From positions 630,649-694,648 of the forward strand of contig CEFQ01000008.1 in NCBI GenBank assembly GCA_900068845.1: a stretch of 64,000 nucleotides of DNA, read 5' to 3'. The translations under genes and the position numbers were made by a program. Shown in pieces: positions 37,068 through 46,383 of the stretch (its first letter is position 1; every line of letters begins with the position of its first letter). The notes beneath the pieces are model-generated. The model did not search any database and was not told the origin of the DNA. It was given only the letters and a program-made list of their open reading frames with translations. The stretch comes from Enterobacter ludwigii. GTDB lineage: Bacteria > Pseudomonadota > Gammaproteobacteria > Enterobacterales > Enterobacteriaceae.

Positions 37068-37327
37068 GCGGCCGTTCAGCCATCCAAGTGTTTAAACGGT
37101 TAAAATAAATAAACATATTCGTTGCTAAATTATTATCGCTATGTCTTAATGCGTCATCGGTTTGGAACACAGACCTTATGAAGCAGTTTTAGTAAAGCAG
37201 TCCTCAGTTCAAGTGTTATCCCTAGATATCCTTCTTCGAGAGCCTCCTCCTAAGTGCCCAATAAGTTAATCTTTCACTTCAGGCCATCATCGCTACTATT
37301 AGTGGCTCATCAATTAAGGAAGTATCT
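37068..37327 (+). promoter_or_regulatory. Long leader of the cold-shock gene
   Basis: 260 bp without an open frame upstream of the csp start. Long untranslated leaders that refold with temperature are typical of cspA-type genes, and an AT-rich tract with TTGCTA at about 37120 could hold the promoter. The cold-box itself could not be placed with confidence. Confidence 0.4.
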
Positions 37328-37540
37328 ATGTCTAACAAAATGACTGGTTTAGTAAAATGGTTTAACTCTGATAAAGGTTTTGGCTTTATCACTCCTAACG
37401 ATGGCAGCAAGGACGTATTCGTCCATTTCTCTGCTATCCAGAGCGACAACTACAAAACTCTTGATGAAGGCCAGCAAGTTTCCTTCACCATTGAAAATGG
37501 CGCTAAAGGCCCAGCAGCGGGTAACGTTACCCCTCTGTAA
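37328..37540 (+). CDS. CspA-family cold-shock protein
   Basis: 70-residue single cold-shock domain that binds single-stranded RNA/DNA and melts RNA structure. RNP1 KGFGFITP and RNP2 VFVHFSAIQ are intact, and the ending [13 protein letters not shown] is almost that of E. coli CspA, CspB and CspG. AAGGAAGTATCT precedes the ATG. Monocistronic with a long leader and a strong terminator. Exact paralogue letter not assigned. Confidence 0.95.
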   Translation: MSNKMTGLVKWFNSDKGFGFITPNDGSKDVFVHFSAIQSDNYKTLDEGQQVSFTIENGAKGPAAGNVTPL

Positions 37541-37613
37541 GCCGCGCGCATTATCAGCGACGCTTACAACAGCGATGAAGACAATAGTCTGAGCAGATAA
37601 GACCCGCTGATAA

Positions 37614-37643
37614 TAAAAAAACCCGCCTCGTGCGGGTTTTTTG
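37614..37643 (+). terminator. Terminator of the cold-shock gene
   Basis: AAAACCCGC / GCGGGTTTT stem with a CTCGT loop and a T-run, 80 bp after the stop; the A-run before it would let it work in both directions. Confidence 0.92.
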
Positions 37644-38129
37644 TTGCCTGAATTTTGTGTTGCCTGGGCCTGTTGTAATTACCTCCCTGTTTTGACTCAC
37701 CGGATGCCTGCCGCCCGTAATGTATGCCTGCGGCTACCCGAAACCACTCGGATCGAATCTGGCATTAGCCAGTATTGGACGCACAGCTCAAGCCCAACGC
37801 TGCATGATTGATCATGGCTTTGAACCGAAGAAGAAAACAATGCTGGTTTGCTTGCCTTACCCGCAAGTGACGGGCTGTAAGCGCAGCGATGGTGGGTGAA
37901 GTCTGCCTGGTCCAGCACCTGATGATGCTGCAAAGTCGGGAAAGGCGAATCCGGATAACCTGCAAGTGGCATAATAAAGCCGAAGATTAGCGGCCCGGGC
38001 GGAGTATGCGCTTATAGGCGCTGTGTGAGTTAAGATCCGGCTGATAAGTAAGTTGGGTCTGTAAATGGGGCATTTTCACTCCTGACGGGCGCGATCAGCC
38101 GCGCCCGTTATTCAGTTCATCATTGGTGA
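37644..38129. other. Gap of about 490 bp with only a doubtful short ORF
   Basis: An ATG at 37720 opens 59 codons on the plus strand (MYACGYPKPLGSNLALASIG and onward to TGCKRSDGG, stop 37899), and the complementary strand is also open. Neither has a ribosome site or a family I recognise. It may be a decayed gene; I see no RNA gene or insertion-sequence end. Confidence 0.35.
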
Positions 38130-39059
38130 TTACTTCGCGGCATCCCGCAGAGCCTGCTTCATAAAGATGATAGAGCTCTCCAGAGCCTGTACCGCTTCTG
38201 GCTGCAGCGTGGAGAAGAAATGCCATGCGTGAAACATACCTGGCCAGACTTCCAGATTTACGCGAACGCGGTGATCACCCAGGTGAGTGGCCAGACGCAT
38301 CGCATCACTCAGCATCAGTTCGTTTTCACCAATCTGAACCAGCACCGGCGGCAAACCCGTCACGTCGTTAAACACGGGAGATGCCATTGGGTGATTAGGT
38401 AACGCATCGCCCAGGAAAGTGCGTGCCAGGAAATCCAGACCGGCCTTGGTGTTCAGCGGATCGAGGCCTTCCCGGTTGGTCATGGAGACGCCCGTGTGCT
38501 CAAGGTTGGCCCATGGGGAAATGGAAACACCGCCGGCCGGAAGTGGCAGTCCTTTGTTGCGTGCAGCAACCATAACGGTAACCACCATCGCTCCGCCCGC
38601 AGACTCGCCCGCCAGTAAGATTTTGCTGGCATCCAATCCCTGTTCAATCAACCACTCATACGCACGAACGGTATCGGTAACGGGCGTGGGGAAAGGATAC
38701 TCCGGTGCCAGACGGTAATCCGGCATGTAAACCCGTGCGCCCAGCATGCTGGCGTAGTTACCACCAATACCGTGATAGCCTGCCGGTTCGCCGACAATAT
38801 AAGCCCCGCCGTGGATGTACATAACGATGGCATCAGTTTCAAGGTTGTCAGGCGTCACCAGCGTGCCCGGTACGCCACCCATGTCGACCGCTGAGAAACT
38901 CACACCGGCAGGTGCAGGATTTTTAGCCAGCATACGAGTATAGGCGTCACGCACCTCGCTCATAGGCGTTACGGTATCCTCACCCGTAAGGATTGGTCCC
39001 AGGCCAGCCAGGCTTTCTGACCATTCTTTTACAGCTTGTTGGGTTTGTTGATTCAGCAT
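38130..39059 (-). CDS. HSL-family alpha/beta hydrolase (esterase)
   Basis: 309-residue esterase of the hormone-sensitive-lipase group. Oxyanion motif MYIHGGAYIVG, nucleophile motif LAGESAGGAM (Ser about 160), acid/histidine in the C-terminal GMFHAWHFF. Cytosolic, no signal peptide. Divergent from a LysR gene 121 bp away, which likely regulates it. Physiological ester unknown. Confidence 0.9.
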   Translation of the reverse strand: MLNQQTQQAVKEWSESLAGLGPILTGEDTVTPMSEVRDAYTRMLAKNPAPAGVSFSAVDMGGVPGTLVTPDNLETDAIVMYIHGGAYIVGEPAGYHGIGGNYASMLGARVYMPDYRLAPEYPFPTPVTDTVRAYEWLIEQGLDASKILLAGESAGGAMVVTVMVAARNKGLPLPAGGVSISPWANLEHTGVSMTNREGLDPLNTKAGLDFLARTFLGDALPNHPMASPVFNDVTGLPPVLVQIGENELMLSDAMRLATHLGDHRVRVNLEVWPGMFHAWHFFSTLQPEAVQALESSIIFMKQALRDAAK

Positions 39060-39180
39060 TTTTATTCCTGTTTGTATTTGCGCTTAAAAGTAACAGGTGC
39101 CTATGATAGGTAAATATTTGGGGAATGTGCTTCCCTTATCAGGGTACATTAACGCCCGTATTGAATGAGATGAATAAATC

Positions 39181-40089
39181 ATGGAAATCAACAGCATTGG
39201 TGATATCGCCGCGTTCGTTGCGGCTGTAAAAGCCGGGAGTTACACCCACGCTGCGGGCTCTCTCGGACTCACACGTTCAGCCATTGGCAAGAGTATTGTC
39301 AGGCTCGAAACGCGTATGGGAGTACGCCTCCTTAACCGCACCACCCGGAGTCTGAGTCTGACCGATGAAGGGAGGATCATGTTCGAACGTTGCCGGCAGA
39401 TACTGGATGACCTGGAAGAGGTCGATGCTGCTATGGCCATGCGCAGAGGTAAGCCAACGGGAACTCTCCGGCTGAGTGCGCCCCTTTCTTTTGGGCAGCA
39501 CCATATCCTCCCCATTCTGGATGTTTATCTCAAAAAGTGGCCGGAGCTGCGTGCGGAGGTGTCCTTTAGCGACAGATTTGTCGACCTGATTGAAGAAGGC
39601 TTTGATATAGCTGTTCGCATCGGTGAACCTCGCGATGATTCCCGGATTCTTACCCGAACGATTGCTTCTCAACACATTGTCACTTGTGCATCTCCTGAAT
39701 ATTTAAGCCTACGGGGCGTTCCAAAAACCCCTGCAGATTTAACCAGGCATGACACTATTTTTCTTCTGAGTGCAGAAAAGAGACGCAGCTGGCGGTTCAT
39801 GACTCTTGAAGGGACTTTTGTTTATGAAGGACCCGGGCGGCTTAATCTCGACAGTTCGGAAGCCATGCGGGCATCGGCAATTTCCGGATTCGGTATCGTT
39901 CACTTACCGACCTATTTGCTTGCAGAAGACCTGCGTCGCGGTAAGTTGATACCCGTGCTTGAGGAGTATCCTTTCCCACCTGAACCCATTCGGATCATCT
40001 ATCCCAGCAAAAGACATTTATCCCCGCGGATTCGCGCCTTTATTGACCTGCTGGTTGAAAGCTGGGAGCAGGGCGTACCCTGGGAATAA
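39181..40089 (+). CDS. LysR-family transcriptional regulator
   Basis: 302 residues with an N-terminal helix-turn-helix (GSYTHAAGSLGLTRSAIGKS, then VRLLNRTTRSLSLTDEG), the signature of the large LysR subgroup related to YhjC/DmlR, and an effector-binding domain from about residue 90. Divergent from the HSL-type esterase. AATGAGATGAATAAATC gives a weak ribosome site. Confidence 0.9.
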   Translation: MEINSIGDIAAFVAAVKAGSYTHAAGSLGLTRSAIGKSIVRLETRMGVRLLNRTTRSLSLTDEGRIMFERCRQILDDLEEVDAAMAMRRGKPTGTLRLSAPLSFGQHHILPILDVYLKKWPELRAEVSFSDRFVDLIEEGFDIAVRIGEPRDDSRILTRTIASQHIVTCASPEYLSLRGVPKTPADLTRHDTIFLLSAEKRRSWRFMTLEGTFVYEGPGRLNLDSSEAMRASAISGFGIVHLPTYLLAEDLRRGKLIPVLEEYPFPPEPIRIIYPSKRHLSPRIRAFIDLLVESWEQGVPWE

Positions 40090-40169
40090 AGAAAGTGTAC
40101 GTACAGGAATGACAATCGCAGTGATGTGGAAATCCTTTTTTCAGGTTCAACATCCGCTGTTCGCTCATT

Positions 40170-40216
40170 GCGGACCTTTACTAATGAGAGGTCCGCTGTG
40201 TGCCAAGAGCGGACAT
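40170..40216. repeat. Inverted repeat plus GTGCCAA-AGCGGACAT motif
   Basis: GCGGACC at 40170-40176 pairs with GGTCCGC at 40190-40196, directly followed by TGTGCCAAGAGCGGACAT. Variants of the second motif recur at 42189-42234, 44824-44840, 48631-48650 and, inverted, at 49731-49790. The rest of the 40090-40363 gap is AT-rich without a gene. Confidence 0.45.
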
Positions 40217-40363
40217 CACCTAGACTAATGCTATATTATCTACCAGTAGGGTATTGAATAAAGTTCCTAGCGTATCAAAATAACCTGTAGCAATTCATAT
40301 GATAAATAGTTTCATTAACTTATTTATGATATTAATTTTAATAAAATCAAGGATTTTAAATAT

Positions 40364-42046
40364 ATGGCTAAGCAGTTTATGTTGATGGAACCAAAAAATG
40401 AAAATTTCAATGAGTTAATTGGGGGGTCAAACAAGTACATTGTCCCAAGATTTCAGCGAGACTACGCTTGGGATATTGACCAATGGGAAGACTTGTGGAG
40501 TGATGTCACAGCTCTTGATGATGAAGGGTTTCACTACATGGGTTACATAGTCCTTCAACAAAAAGAGCAGTATCAACATGAGGTCATTGATGGACAACAA
40601 CGATTAGTGACTTTATCTATTATAGTCTTGGCTGCTATGAAAGCCATTAAGAACTTGATAGACAAAGGAGAGGAAGTTGACGAGAACACTGAGCGACTTA
40701 ATGAAATAACGAAGACCTTTGTTGGTAACAAAAACTTTGTTTCATTAAAAGTCATCAGCAAGCTTGATTTGAACAGGAACAACAAAAAATACTTTCAAAA
40801 AATCTGCTCGAATTTAGATGCTCCTACTAGTCGCGGAACAACCTCTACAAATAAATTACTTCGAAAATGCTTTGAATTTTTCAATAAAAAAAACTTCGGT
40901 GGTTCAGGGGCGGAAATTGCACAGTTCATCGCAGATTTCTCTTCAAGCATGGTTTTTACAAAAATAATTGTCCAAGATGATCTTAATGCATACAAGGTAT
41001 TTGAAACTTTAAATGCCAGAGGTGTTCAATTATCAACTCCAGATCTATTAAAAAACTATCTATTCTCAATAGTAACTAAAGATGAAAAAATCGAAGATGA
41101 GGAACTTGATGATTTAGATGAACAATGGTCGGAGATTATTGATCAGCTTGAAGAAAGTAATGTATCTGATTACATCCGCTATCATCACAATTCTCATAGA
41201 AAAATGGTTACAAAAAACAACCTCTACTCATCCATGAGAAAAGTAATAACTACACCAAAAGAAGCATATAAGTATTTAAAGTCATTGATAGATTCCGCAC
41301 CTATTTACGCATCACTGATTAGTCCAAATGACGCATGGTGGGCTGAACAAGATGTAAAATATAAAGGTGCAATGCATTACCTGAATGGAATTAGACTGTT
41401 CAATATAAAGCAGCCATTGACTATACTACTTGCGGCCTTTAATAAATTCACTCCTGAAGAATTCGTCAACCTTGCTCGATTTTTATATGTGCTATCCATT
41501 CGATATAATGTCATTTGTCATTTATCACCAAGTGAACAAGAGTCTATGTATAATCAAATTGCAATTAAGGTTTCTAGTCGAGAATATAAAAGAGCTAGTC
41601 ACGTTAAAAACGGCGATGAATTCAAGAGATTATATCCTGATGACAATGCCTTCTTTAACGCATTTGAATTTCATAGAATGCCCAGTAGACAAACAGCAAA
41701 AAAAATTAGATTCCTTCTGGCTGAGATTGAGCAATATCTAGGTAATTATTGCGATTACGAAAAAATCACATTAGAACATATTTGTCCTTTCAATCCAGAA
41801 AAAGATTGGTGCACTTCTTTCGGGGAGGGAGTCAATGATGTAAAAGATAGACTTGGGAATATGATTTTAATGGATAAGGACAACCTAAAAAGAGCTTCTT
41901 TCGACGTAAAGAAAATTGAATATGATAAGTCAAAATATAAATTGGCATCAAAAGTTAAGATGTATAAGAATTGGAATTTAGAGACAGTTAATGACTTTCA
42001 AAAATGGATGTCTGAACAAGCAATAAACGTTTGGAAGGTTAATTAA
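40364..42046 (+). CDS. GmrSD-like DUF262/DUF1524 protein (type IV restriction candidate)
   Basis: 560 residues. N-terminal DUF262 with IVPRFQRDYAWD and the nucleotide-binding EVIDGQQRLVTL near residue 75; C-terminal DUF1524 HNH-like region with ITLEHICPFNP (catalytic His) and LGNMILMDKDNLKRAS. GmrSD proteins cleave glucosylated-hydroxymethylcytosine DNA using NTP; fused single-chain forms are common defence genes. The gene is far more AT-rich than its neighbours, stands alone and is probably horizontally acquired. Substrate modification is inference. Confidence 0.8.
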   Translation: MAKQFMLMEPKNENFNELIGGSNKYIVPRFQRDYAWDIDQWEDLWSDVTALDDEGFHYMGYIVLQQKEQYQHEVIDGQQRLVTLSIIVLAAMKAIKNLIDKGEEVDENTERLNEITKTFVGNKNFVSLKVISKLDLNRNNKKYFQKICSNLDAPTSRGTTSTNKLLRKCFEFFNKKNFGGSGAEIAQFIADFSSSMVFTKIIVQDDLNAYKVFETLNARGVQLSTPDLLKNYLFSIVTKDEKIEDEELDDLDEQWSEIIDQLEESNVSDYIRYHHNSHRKMVTKNNLYSSMRKVITTPKEAYKYLKSLIDSAPIYASLISPNDAWWAEQDVKYKGAMHYLNGIRLFNIKQPLTILLAAFNKFTPEEFVNLARFLYVLSIRYNVICHLSPSEQESMYNQIAIKVSSREYKRASHVKNGDEFKRLYPDDNAFFNAFEFHRMPSRQTAKKIRFLLAEIEQYLGNYCDYEKITLEHICPFNPEKDWCTSFGEGVNDVKDRLGNMILMDKDNLKRASFDVKKIEYDKSKYKLASKVKMYKNWNLETVNDFQKWMSEQAINVWKVN

Positions 42047-42652
42047 TACTTAGAAAAATAGGTGAAAATGGGACGTTTTGCAGGCGGTTCGACGAACTAT
42101 GGTATTACTTCTCTCACCAAGTTCGCGGTCTTGTCTGCGCTCATACCAGATATAAGAAATATAATCCTTATTCCTCTGCTTATCGCTCATAGCGGACATG
42201 GGCCTGTCGTCAGTCCGTTTTGTGCCAATTGCGGGGGTTGCTAATATTGGCTATTGACCGGGTCAATGTAGAACCCCCACCCATGACAGCCGTGCCAATG
42301 CCAGCCATTTAGTGTGGTTCACACAGCCAGATGATATGGGTGATTGAGGGCAAGCTTTTTGAGGATGGTAATCCTCCCATTGATGTGCTCAGTGGTCATT
42401 CTAATGGGATAATACAATAGAATAACCATCCCTAAACTCATGCTTTCCGTGGTCCTGTTAAACACTAGAATCTAATGGCGTATGCGAAGATAACGCTTTA
42501 TTTAAAGAGTAAATGCGTAGATTAGTTCTTATCAGCGGCGTTTTTCCACTGCAGTTAAATACCAGGCTCACTCTCAGGTTTATCATTTTAGTGCTGTTCA
42601 ATGGCCTCACTGCGTCAAAGAGCACTGGCACCTTCCCTGGTGCAGTAATTGA
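42047..42652. other. Accessory intergenic region
   Basis: About 600 bp between the restriction-like gene and padC. It holds one degenerate copy of the GCGGACAT / TGTGCCAAT motif near 42189-42234 and short frames without ribosome sites. No gene supported. Confidence 0.4.
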
Positions 42653-43177
42653 CTATTTTCCCTCAAAAAAATCATCTGGCAGTTGGCCCGGTGGCATATT
42701 GATCACCGCATCATTATCAGGCCCTTCGTTTTTCATATAGGTTACCCGGGCGAATTCAGGGATAACAACATAGGGATAGGCCGGGCCCTCATCACGAAAA
42801 CGATGCATATCTTCAATAAATTCATTTTGATAACAGATGGTTTTTTCTGGATGTTGGCCTTCGCCTGCAATCCACTGAGGGAAGAAAATGGTGCCATGAA
42901 TAACCTTTCTTTCCAGGTCAAATAACAGACTCACACAGGTTCCGGTCGGTTCGTGCCAGTCAACTTTATAAATGCCTGGCGCAAACTGCACGGCATTCAT
43001 TCTCTGATTAGTCACCCACCTTCCGCCCACTAATCCCTGGTGAATACGATAATCGCAGGTATTGTTATTACGTGCATACCATTCGTATTTCCATCCATTG
43101 TCATAGGTATAAACAAAATGTGTTCCGACAAATGCAGATAAATCTGTTGATATATCGTTTATTGATTCGCTTAACAT
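42653..43177 (-). CDS. padC: Phenolic acid decarboxylase
   Basis: 174-residue enzyme that decarboxylates p-coumaric, ferulic and caffeic acids to vinyl phenols, a detoxification of plant hydroxycinnamates. FVGTHFVYTYDNGWKYEWY, RIHQGLVGGRWVTNQ and APGIYKVDWHEPTGTCVSL are highly characteristic, including the paired Tyr and Arg/Glu active-site residues. No padR repressor is next to it. A perfect 25-bp tandem duplication lies directly upstream in the promoter region. Confidence 0.93.
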   Translation of the reverse strand: MLSESINDISTDLSAFVGTHFVYTYDNGWKYEWYARNNNTCDYRIHQGLVGGRWVTNQRMNAVQFAPGIYKVDWHEPTGTCVSLLFDLERKVIHGTIFFPQWIAGEGQHPEKTICYQNEFIEDMHRFRDEGPAYPYVVIPEFARVTYMKNEGPDNDAVINMPPGQLPDDFFEGK

Positions 43178-43199
43178 AACGACCCCATATTATCTCTAT

Positions 43200-43249
43200 G
43201 TAGCGGCTAAATTGATGAATAATTGTAGCGGCTAAATTGATGAATAATT
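43200..43249. repeat. Perfect 25-bp tandem repeat in the padC upstream region
   Basis: The unit beginning GTAGCGGCTAAATTGATGAA (25 bp in all) occurs twice head to tail, 43200-43224 and 43225-43249, starting 23 bp before the padC ATG. It would place duplicated promoter or operator sequence in the padC control region. The remaining 43250-43878 stretch up to the dehydroquinase gene is AT-rich and shows no supported gene. Confidence 0.9.
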
Positions 43250-43878
43250 CACGATAGACATGCAACATAATTCTTGCATGAAGAATTTATAATATGGACC
43301 AGTTCAGATTTTTTTCAATGATGTTAGCTGAAAATGTATGAATGATATGTGACACCATTTATGCGAACTCAAGCACACCAGTGAACGAAGTGTGTTTCCG
43401 GTTGCATGTGCAGCGTGAGCATTTTCCCTGCCTCACCTGCCCCTCCAGCTTGCCACCACGCCAGGCAGCCATTTTCGTCAGGTCAGTGAGTGAGGTATAA
43501 CTGTCATGGTGGCTAGCTGATATTTTTTTAGCGTGATGTAAAGTAACTATCATATTCCGCTCTTTTGCAGGGATTTATCCTGGGGTTTCCGAATAAACAG
43601 TATAGGTTCGGTTTCAGCTTGAATTTTCTCTGACTTAAAATAATAACGTACTTATCATTAAAGATTAAACATACAAATACAGCTTAAAAACAAAGCGTTA
43701 TTTAAAATGTATAATATTCCTCCTGCTATATGCGCCATGTTACAATATGACAACCCTGGCATTATTTCACACAATTACAATTCACTTATTCATCTAATTT
43801 ATTTAGAGTTTTGCCAGGATCGAAAATTTGAACTAGAACATAACATGGATAATTAAATTTTACTCACGGAGAAAACTC

Positions 43879-44721
43879 ATGCCCCAGGTAGTAACACCTG
43901 AGAAAGCCACTGAAAATAATTCAATAGGTCATATTGACGAAATGCGTGTAAAGCCACTCTCAGTAGGAAACCTCACTATCAAGCACGGCAAACCAGCTAT
44001 CATCGTGTCATTAATCGGTGAGGATGATGAAACGTTCTTAAATCAGGCCAGCCAACTCGCTAGCAATCAACATGTTCAAATAGCAGAACTGCGCGTTGAT
44101 ACTCATCAGAATGCATTAGATGCAGACCAGATCGCTCAACTTGGACTAGCTATACGCGACCGCCTCCATGGAAAGCCTTTGTTACTGACGTTCCGCACCA
44201 GCCAGGAAGGGGGTAATTGTGAGGTGGATGATCAAGCTTACCTGACGCTTTATAAGCGATGGTTAGCGGTGGGATTTGCTGATCTCATTGACATTGAAAT
44301 GCGCACAGGTGAACGCATAACCCGGGAAATTATCGACGAAGCCCACCGCCGGGATGTTGCCGTTATCCTCTCATTTCACGATTTTAAGTCGACGCCTGCT
44401 TCGCCAGCGCTTCTGGAGAGGCTTCAATGGCAGGAGGCTCAAGGCGCAGATATTTTGAAAATCGCAGCTATGCCACATTCGCCCGAAGATGTCATCCGAC
44501 TGCTTGAGGTTACCAGGCTAATGAGAGAGCAATCAGATAAACCGCTGCTTACCATGTCCATGGGCGATCTCGGCAAGCTATCACGCGCGGCAGGCGAACT
44601 CTTTGGCAGCAATTTAACTTTTGCCAGTCAGGGTGCTGCTTCAGCGCCGGGCCAGCTTAGCGTTGAGACATTGTCTGACATGCTCGACGCACTACATCTA
44701 CCGCCTCAAGGGCGCGATTAA
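43879..44721 (+). CDS. aroD: Type I 3-dehydroquinate dehydratase
   Basis: 280-residue class I dehydroquinase (3-dehydroquinate to 3-dehydroshikimate through a lysine Schiff base). Glu in AELRVD, general-base His in LSFHDFKSTP, Schiff-base Lys in DILKIAAMPHS, and the substrate loop FASQGAASAPGQL are present. It has about 25 extra N-terminal residues relative to E. coli AroD. Strong GGAGAAAACTC before the ATG. It stands alone in an AT-rich area, so it could serve quinate/shikimate breakdown as well as, or instead of, chorismate synthesis. Confidence 0.9.
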   Translation: MPQVVTPEKATENNSIGHIDEMRVKPLSVGNLTIKHGKPAIIVSLIGEDDETFLNQASQLASNQHVQIAELRVDTHQNALDADQIAQLGLAIRDRLHGKPLLLTFRTSQEGGNCEVDDQAYLTLYKRWLAVGFADLIDIEMRTGERITREIIDEAHRRDVAVILSFHDFKSTPASPALLERLQWQEAQGADILKIAAMPHSPEDVIRLLEVTRLMREQSDKPLLTMSMGDLGKLSRAAGELFGSNLTFASQGAASAPGQLSVETLSDMLDALHLPPQGRD

Positions 44722-45184
44722 ACTTTTAAAGCGTCATCCATGAATTAATTTTGGGGGAGTGCCAGCACAGTTGTTGTCTCCCCTCTAAATTACGCCCTAT
44801 GTTTTCATCGTTGACGACGGCTCTGTACCAGAAGCGGACGTTTCAATGATCTGTATTTACCGATCTGCAGACAGCCGTTTTGCGTACATAACCCTGCAGG
44901 CACGCCAAAATCATCAGGCCATTTTCTCCTGAAATCGACAGAAATTGATGCCGGAAAAAACCATCCCACCGCAGTATCGCGCTCGCCCGCCTTGTGCCAA
45001 GTCAAATTTTTATATTTTCCCCACTGTTTTAAATATGAATCGCTGAGTAACTTCGGGTAATTTCTGGAAGTATAGCCTCTATTAAATATCTTTTGCTTTT
45101 CGGATTAAATGAAGTGCAAGTCAGTGCTCAGAGTCTATAGTCATACATGAGGTTATTTTAATTCGTACTAATGGAGGAAATTCT
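44722..45184. other. Intergenic region with one GCGGAC motif
   Basis: Holds TGTACCAGAAGCGGACGTT at 44824-44842, a variant of the dispersed motif described at 40170, and otherwise no supported gene or RNA. Confidence 0.4.
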
Positions 45185-45445
45185 GTGTTATTTCAAAACG
45201 ACGAGAAAGGCCATGCCATTATTGGCGAAGCGGCATTTAGCCTTGCGTTGGGTGAAAAAGAGATCAGCATTGGCTCATTGTTCACTCAACTTGGCTACAT
45301 GGCAAAATCGGAGACCGATAGCGTCAGGTTGAAGCATATCTTTAATGCCAGAGAATGGCTGAAGAGTTTCCAATCAGACGAGGTTGCCGAAAAGCAGGTA
45401 CCGTACCTGCAGACCCTTATAGGCCTGAACAGAGATCTGAATTAA
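45185..45445 (+). CDS. YmgA-like small connector protein
   Basis: 86 residues, start GTG-like context with AATGGAGGAAATTCT before the TTG-free frame MLFQNDEKGHAIIGEAAFSL. The pattern I(I/T)G.A...L....ISI.SL..QL..M.....D..R resembles E. coli YmgA and the YmgA protein of the operon 600 bp away on the other strand. Probably a member of the YcgZ/YmgA/AriR set of Rcs connectors; function inferred only from similarity. Confidence 0.55.
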   Translation: MLFQNDEKGHAIIGEAAFSLALGEKEISIGSLFTQLGYMAKSETDSVRLKHIFNAREWLKSFQSDEVAEKQVPYLQTLIGLNRDLN

Positions 45446-45751
45446 CTGTTAAAGAAATGATGCCTTAGGACGTAATCCGGCTCCGGCCGGGAAACGACGA
45501 AGCGAATGACCTCAGCGGTAACGTGAAAACGGGTACCGGCCGGAGAAATTGTCAGGGACGACACTCTCCATATAAACGCATTTCTGTGTTAAGAAGGTTT
45601 AGGTGAATTCTGGATAAATAACGCTTATAAATAATAAATTTTAGCTCACATTGGTTAACCGTTAAGATTTCACACCTGTTTGTTCGTTAGCACACCAGCA
45701 AACAACTGGCGAAGTTATCAGGTTTCAATTTACACCCGTTTTAAGAGTGGT
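45446..45751. other. Intergenic region with a CCGGCCGG inverted repeat
   Basis: TCCGGCCGG at 45482-45490 and CCGGCCGGA at 45536-45544 are themselves near-palindromic and can pair over a 45-nt loop. Possible terminator-like or structural element between convergent connector genes; no T-run. Confidence 0.4.
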
Positions 45752-46003
45752 TTAACTCTCATCGTCAGCCGTTTGTCCTACCACAATTTCAAGGCAGTTA
45801 CGGAGCACATCAAGTTGCTCTATGTCGGTAGTGCTTTCCAGTTCTTCAATAAGGCGCACGATAATCGCCTTATTCGTTACGCGCCCTTTTGCTGCTACGA
45901 GTGATTTCACTATGATGCCAATCACTTCTTTTTCTGAGGTGAACTGGTCCCCTGTACTTTCCAGGTACGACTGAAGATCTGATTCAGTAATATTTTGCTG
46001 CAT
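45752..46003 (-). CDS. ariR: AriR/YmgB-family two-component connector
   Basis: 83 residues, all-helical. EKEVIGIIVKSLVAAKGRVT, then NKAIIVRLIEELESTTDIEQ and LDVLRNCLEIVVGQTADDES match E. coli AriR (YmgB), which promotes RcsCDB signalling and affects biofilm and acid resistance. Last of three co-oriented genes (ycgZ, ymgA, ariR), the order known from E. coli, where the BluR repressor controls the operon with blue light; no bluR gene is in the window. AAGGGAAATGT precedes the ATG. Confidence 0.85.
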   Translation of the reverse strand: MQQNITESDLQSYLESTGDQFTSEKEVIGIIVKSLVAAKGRVTNKAIIVRLIEELESTTDIEQLDVLRNCLEIVVGQTADDES

Positions 46004-46064
46004 ACATTTCCCTTATGCGGTTCGTTTACGTATCGATTCCCGGTTTTATAACGATTAACCGTGA

Positions 46065-46349
46065 TCAGTGTCGAGTTGTATTATCATGATCATAACTTTC
46101 GATGGTTAACGTTGTTGCACTTTTACCACCATCCATTTGGCTTGATTCACTCTGCGTCTTTTCAGACTTCACGTTTTGAATAGCCCGTAATATTGTACTG
46201 ACTCGCTCGGAATACTGTTCTGACTCGAGCATATTCTGAAGCTTTAACAGAATCGTTTTTCGGGAAATCCCGACTTTTTCGCGAAGCAACGAAAATACCG
46301 CCTCGCCGATGAGAATGTCACTAAGTTGTTCTTCATCGCTATTGTTCAT
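46065..46349 (-). CDS. ymgA: YmgA-family two-component connector
   Basis: 94 residues from the ATG with AGAGAGTCTT upstream (a longer frame to 46397 overlaps ycgZ and lacks a ribosome site). LSDILIGEAVFSLLREKVGI and SRKTILLKLQNMLESEQYSE resemble YmgA; the last 35 residues (KSEKTQSESSQMDGGKSATT) are low-complexity and probably disordered. Middle gene of the ycgZ-ymgA-ariR operon. Confidence 0.75.
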   Translation of the reverse strand: MNNSDEEQLSDILIGEAVFSLLREKVGISRKTILLKLQNMLESEQYSERVSTILRAIQNVKSEKTQSESSQMDGGKSATTLTIESYDHDNTTRH

Positions 46350-46383
46350 AAGACTCTCTGCCCTGATTGGGCCATAAGGCATT

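Noticed and set aside
37697..37972. 91-codon minus-strand ORF downstream of the cold-shock gene.
   Set aside because: Both strands are open in the same place, composition is unlike proteins, and there is no ribosome site.
42062..42244. 60-codon plus-strand ORF after the GmrSD-like gene.
   Set aside because: No ribosome site, Pro/Ser/Ile-rich filler composition, and it spans a degenerate copy of the dispersed GCGGAC motif.
43200..43249. CRISPR array suggested by exact repeats.
   Set aside because: Only two units, directly adjacent without spacers, and no cas genes; a simple tandem duplication.
43359..43553. 64-codon minus-strand ORF with a CSRCTC motif between padC and aroD.
   Set aside because: Considered as an insertion-sequence zinc ribbon, but no transposase similarity, no ribosome site and no terminal repeats were found.
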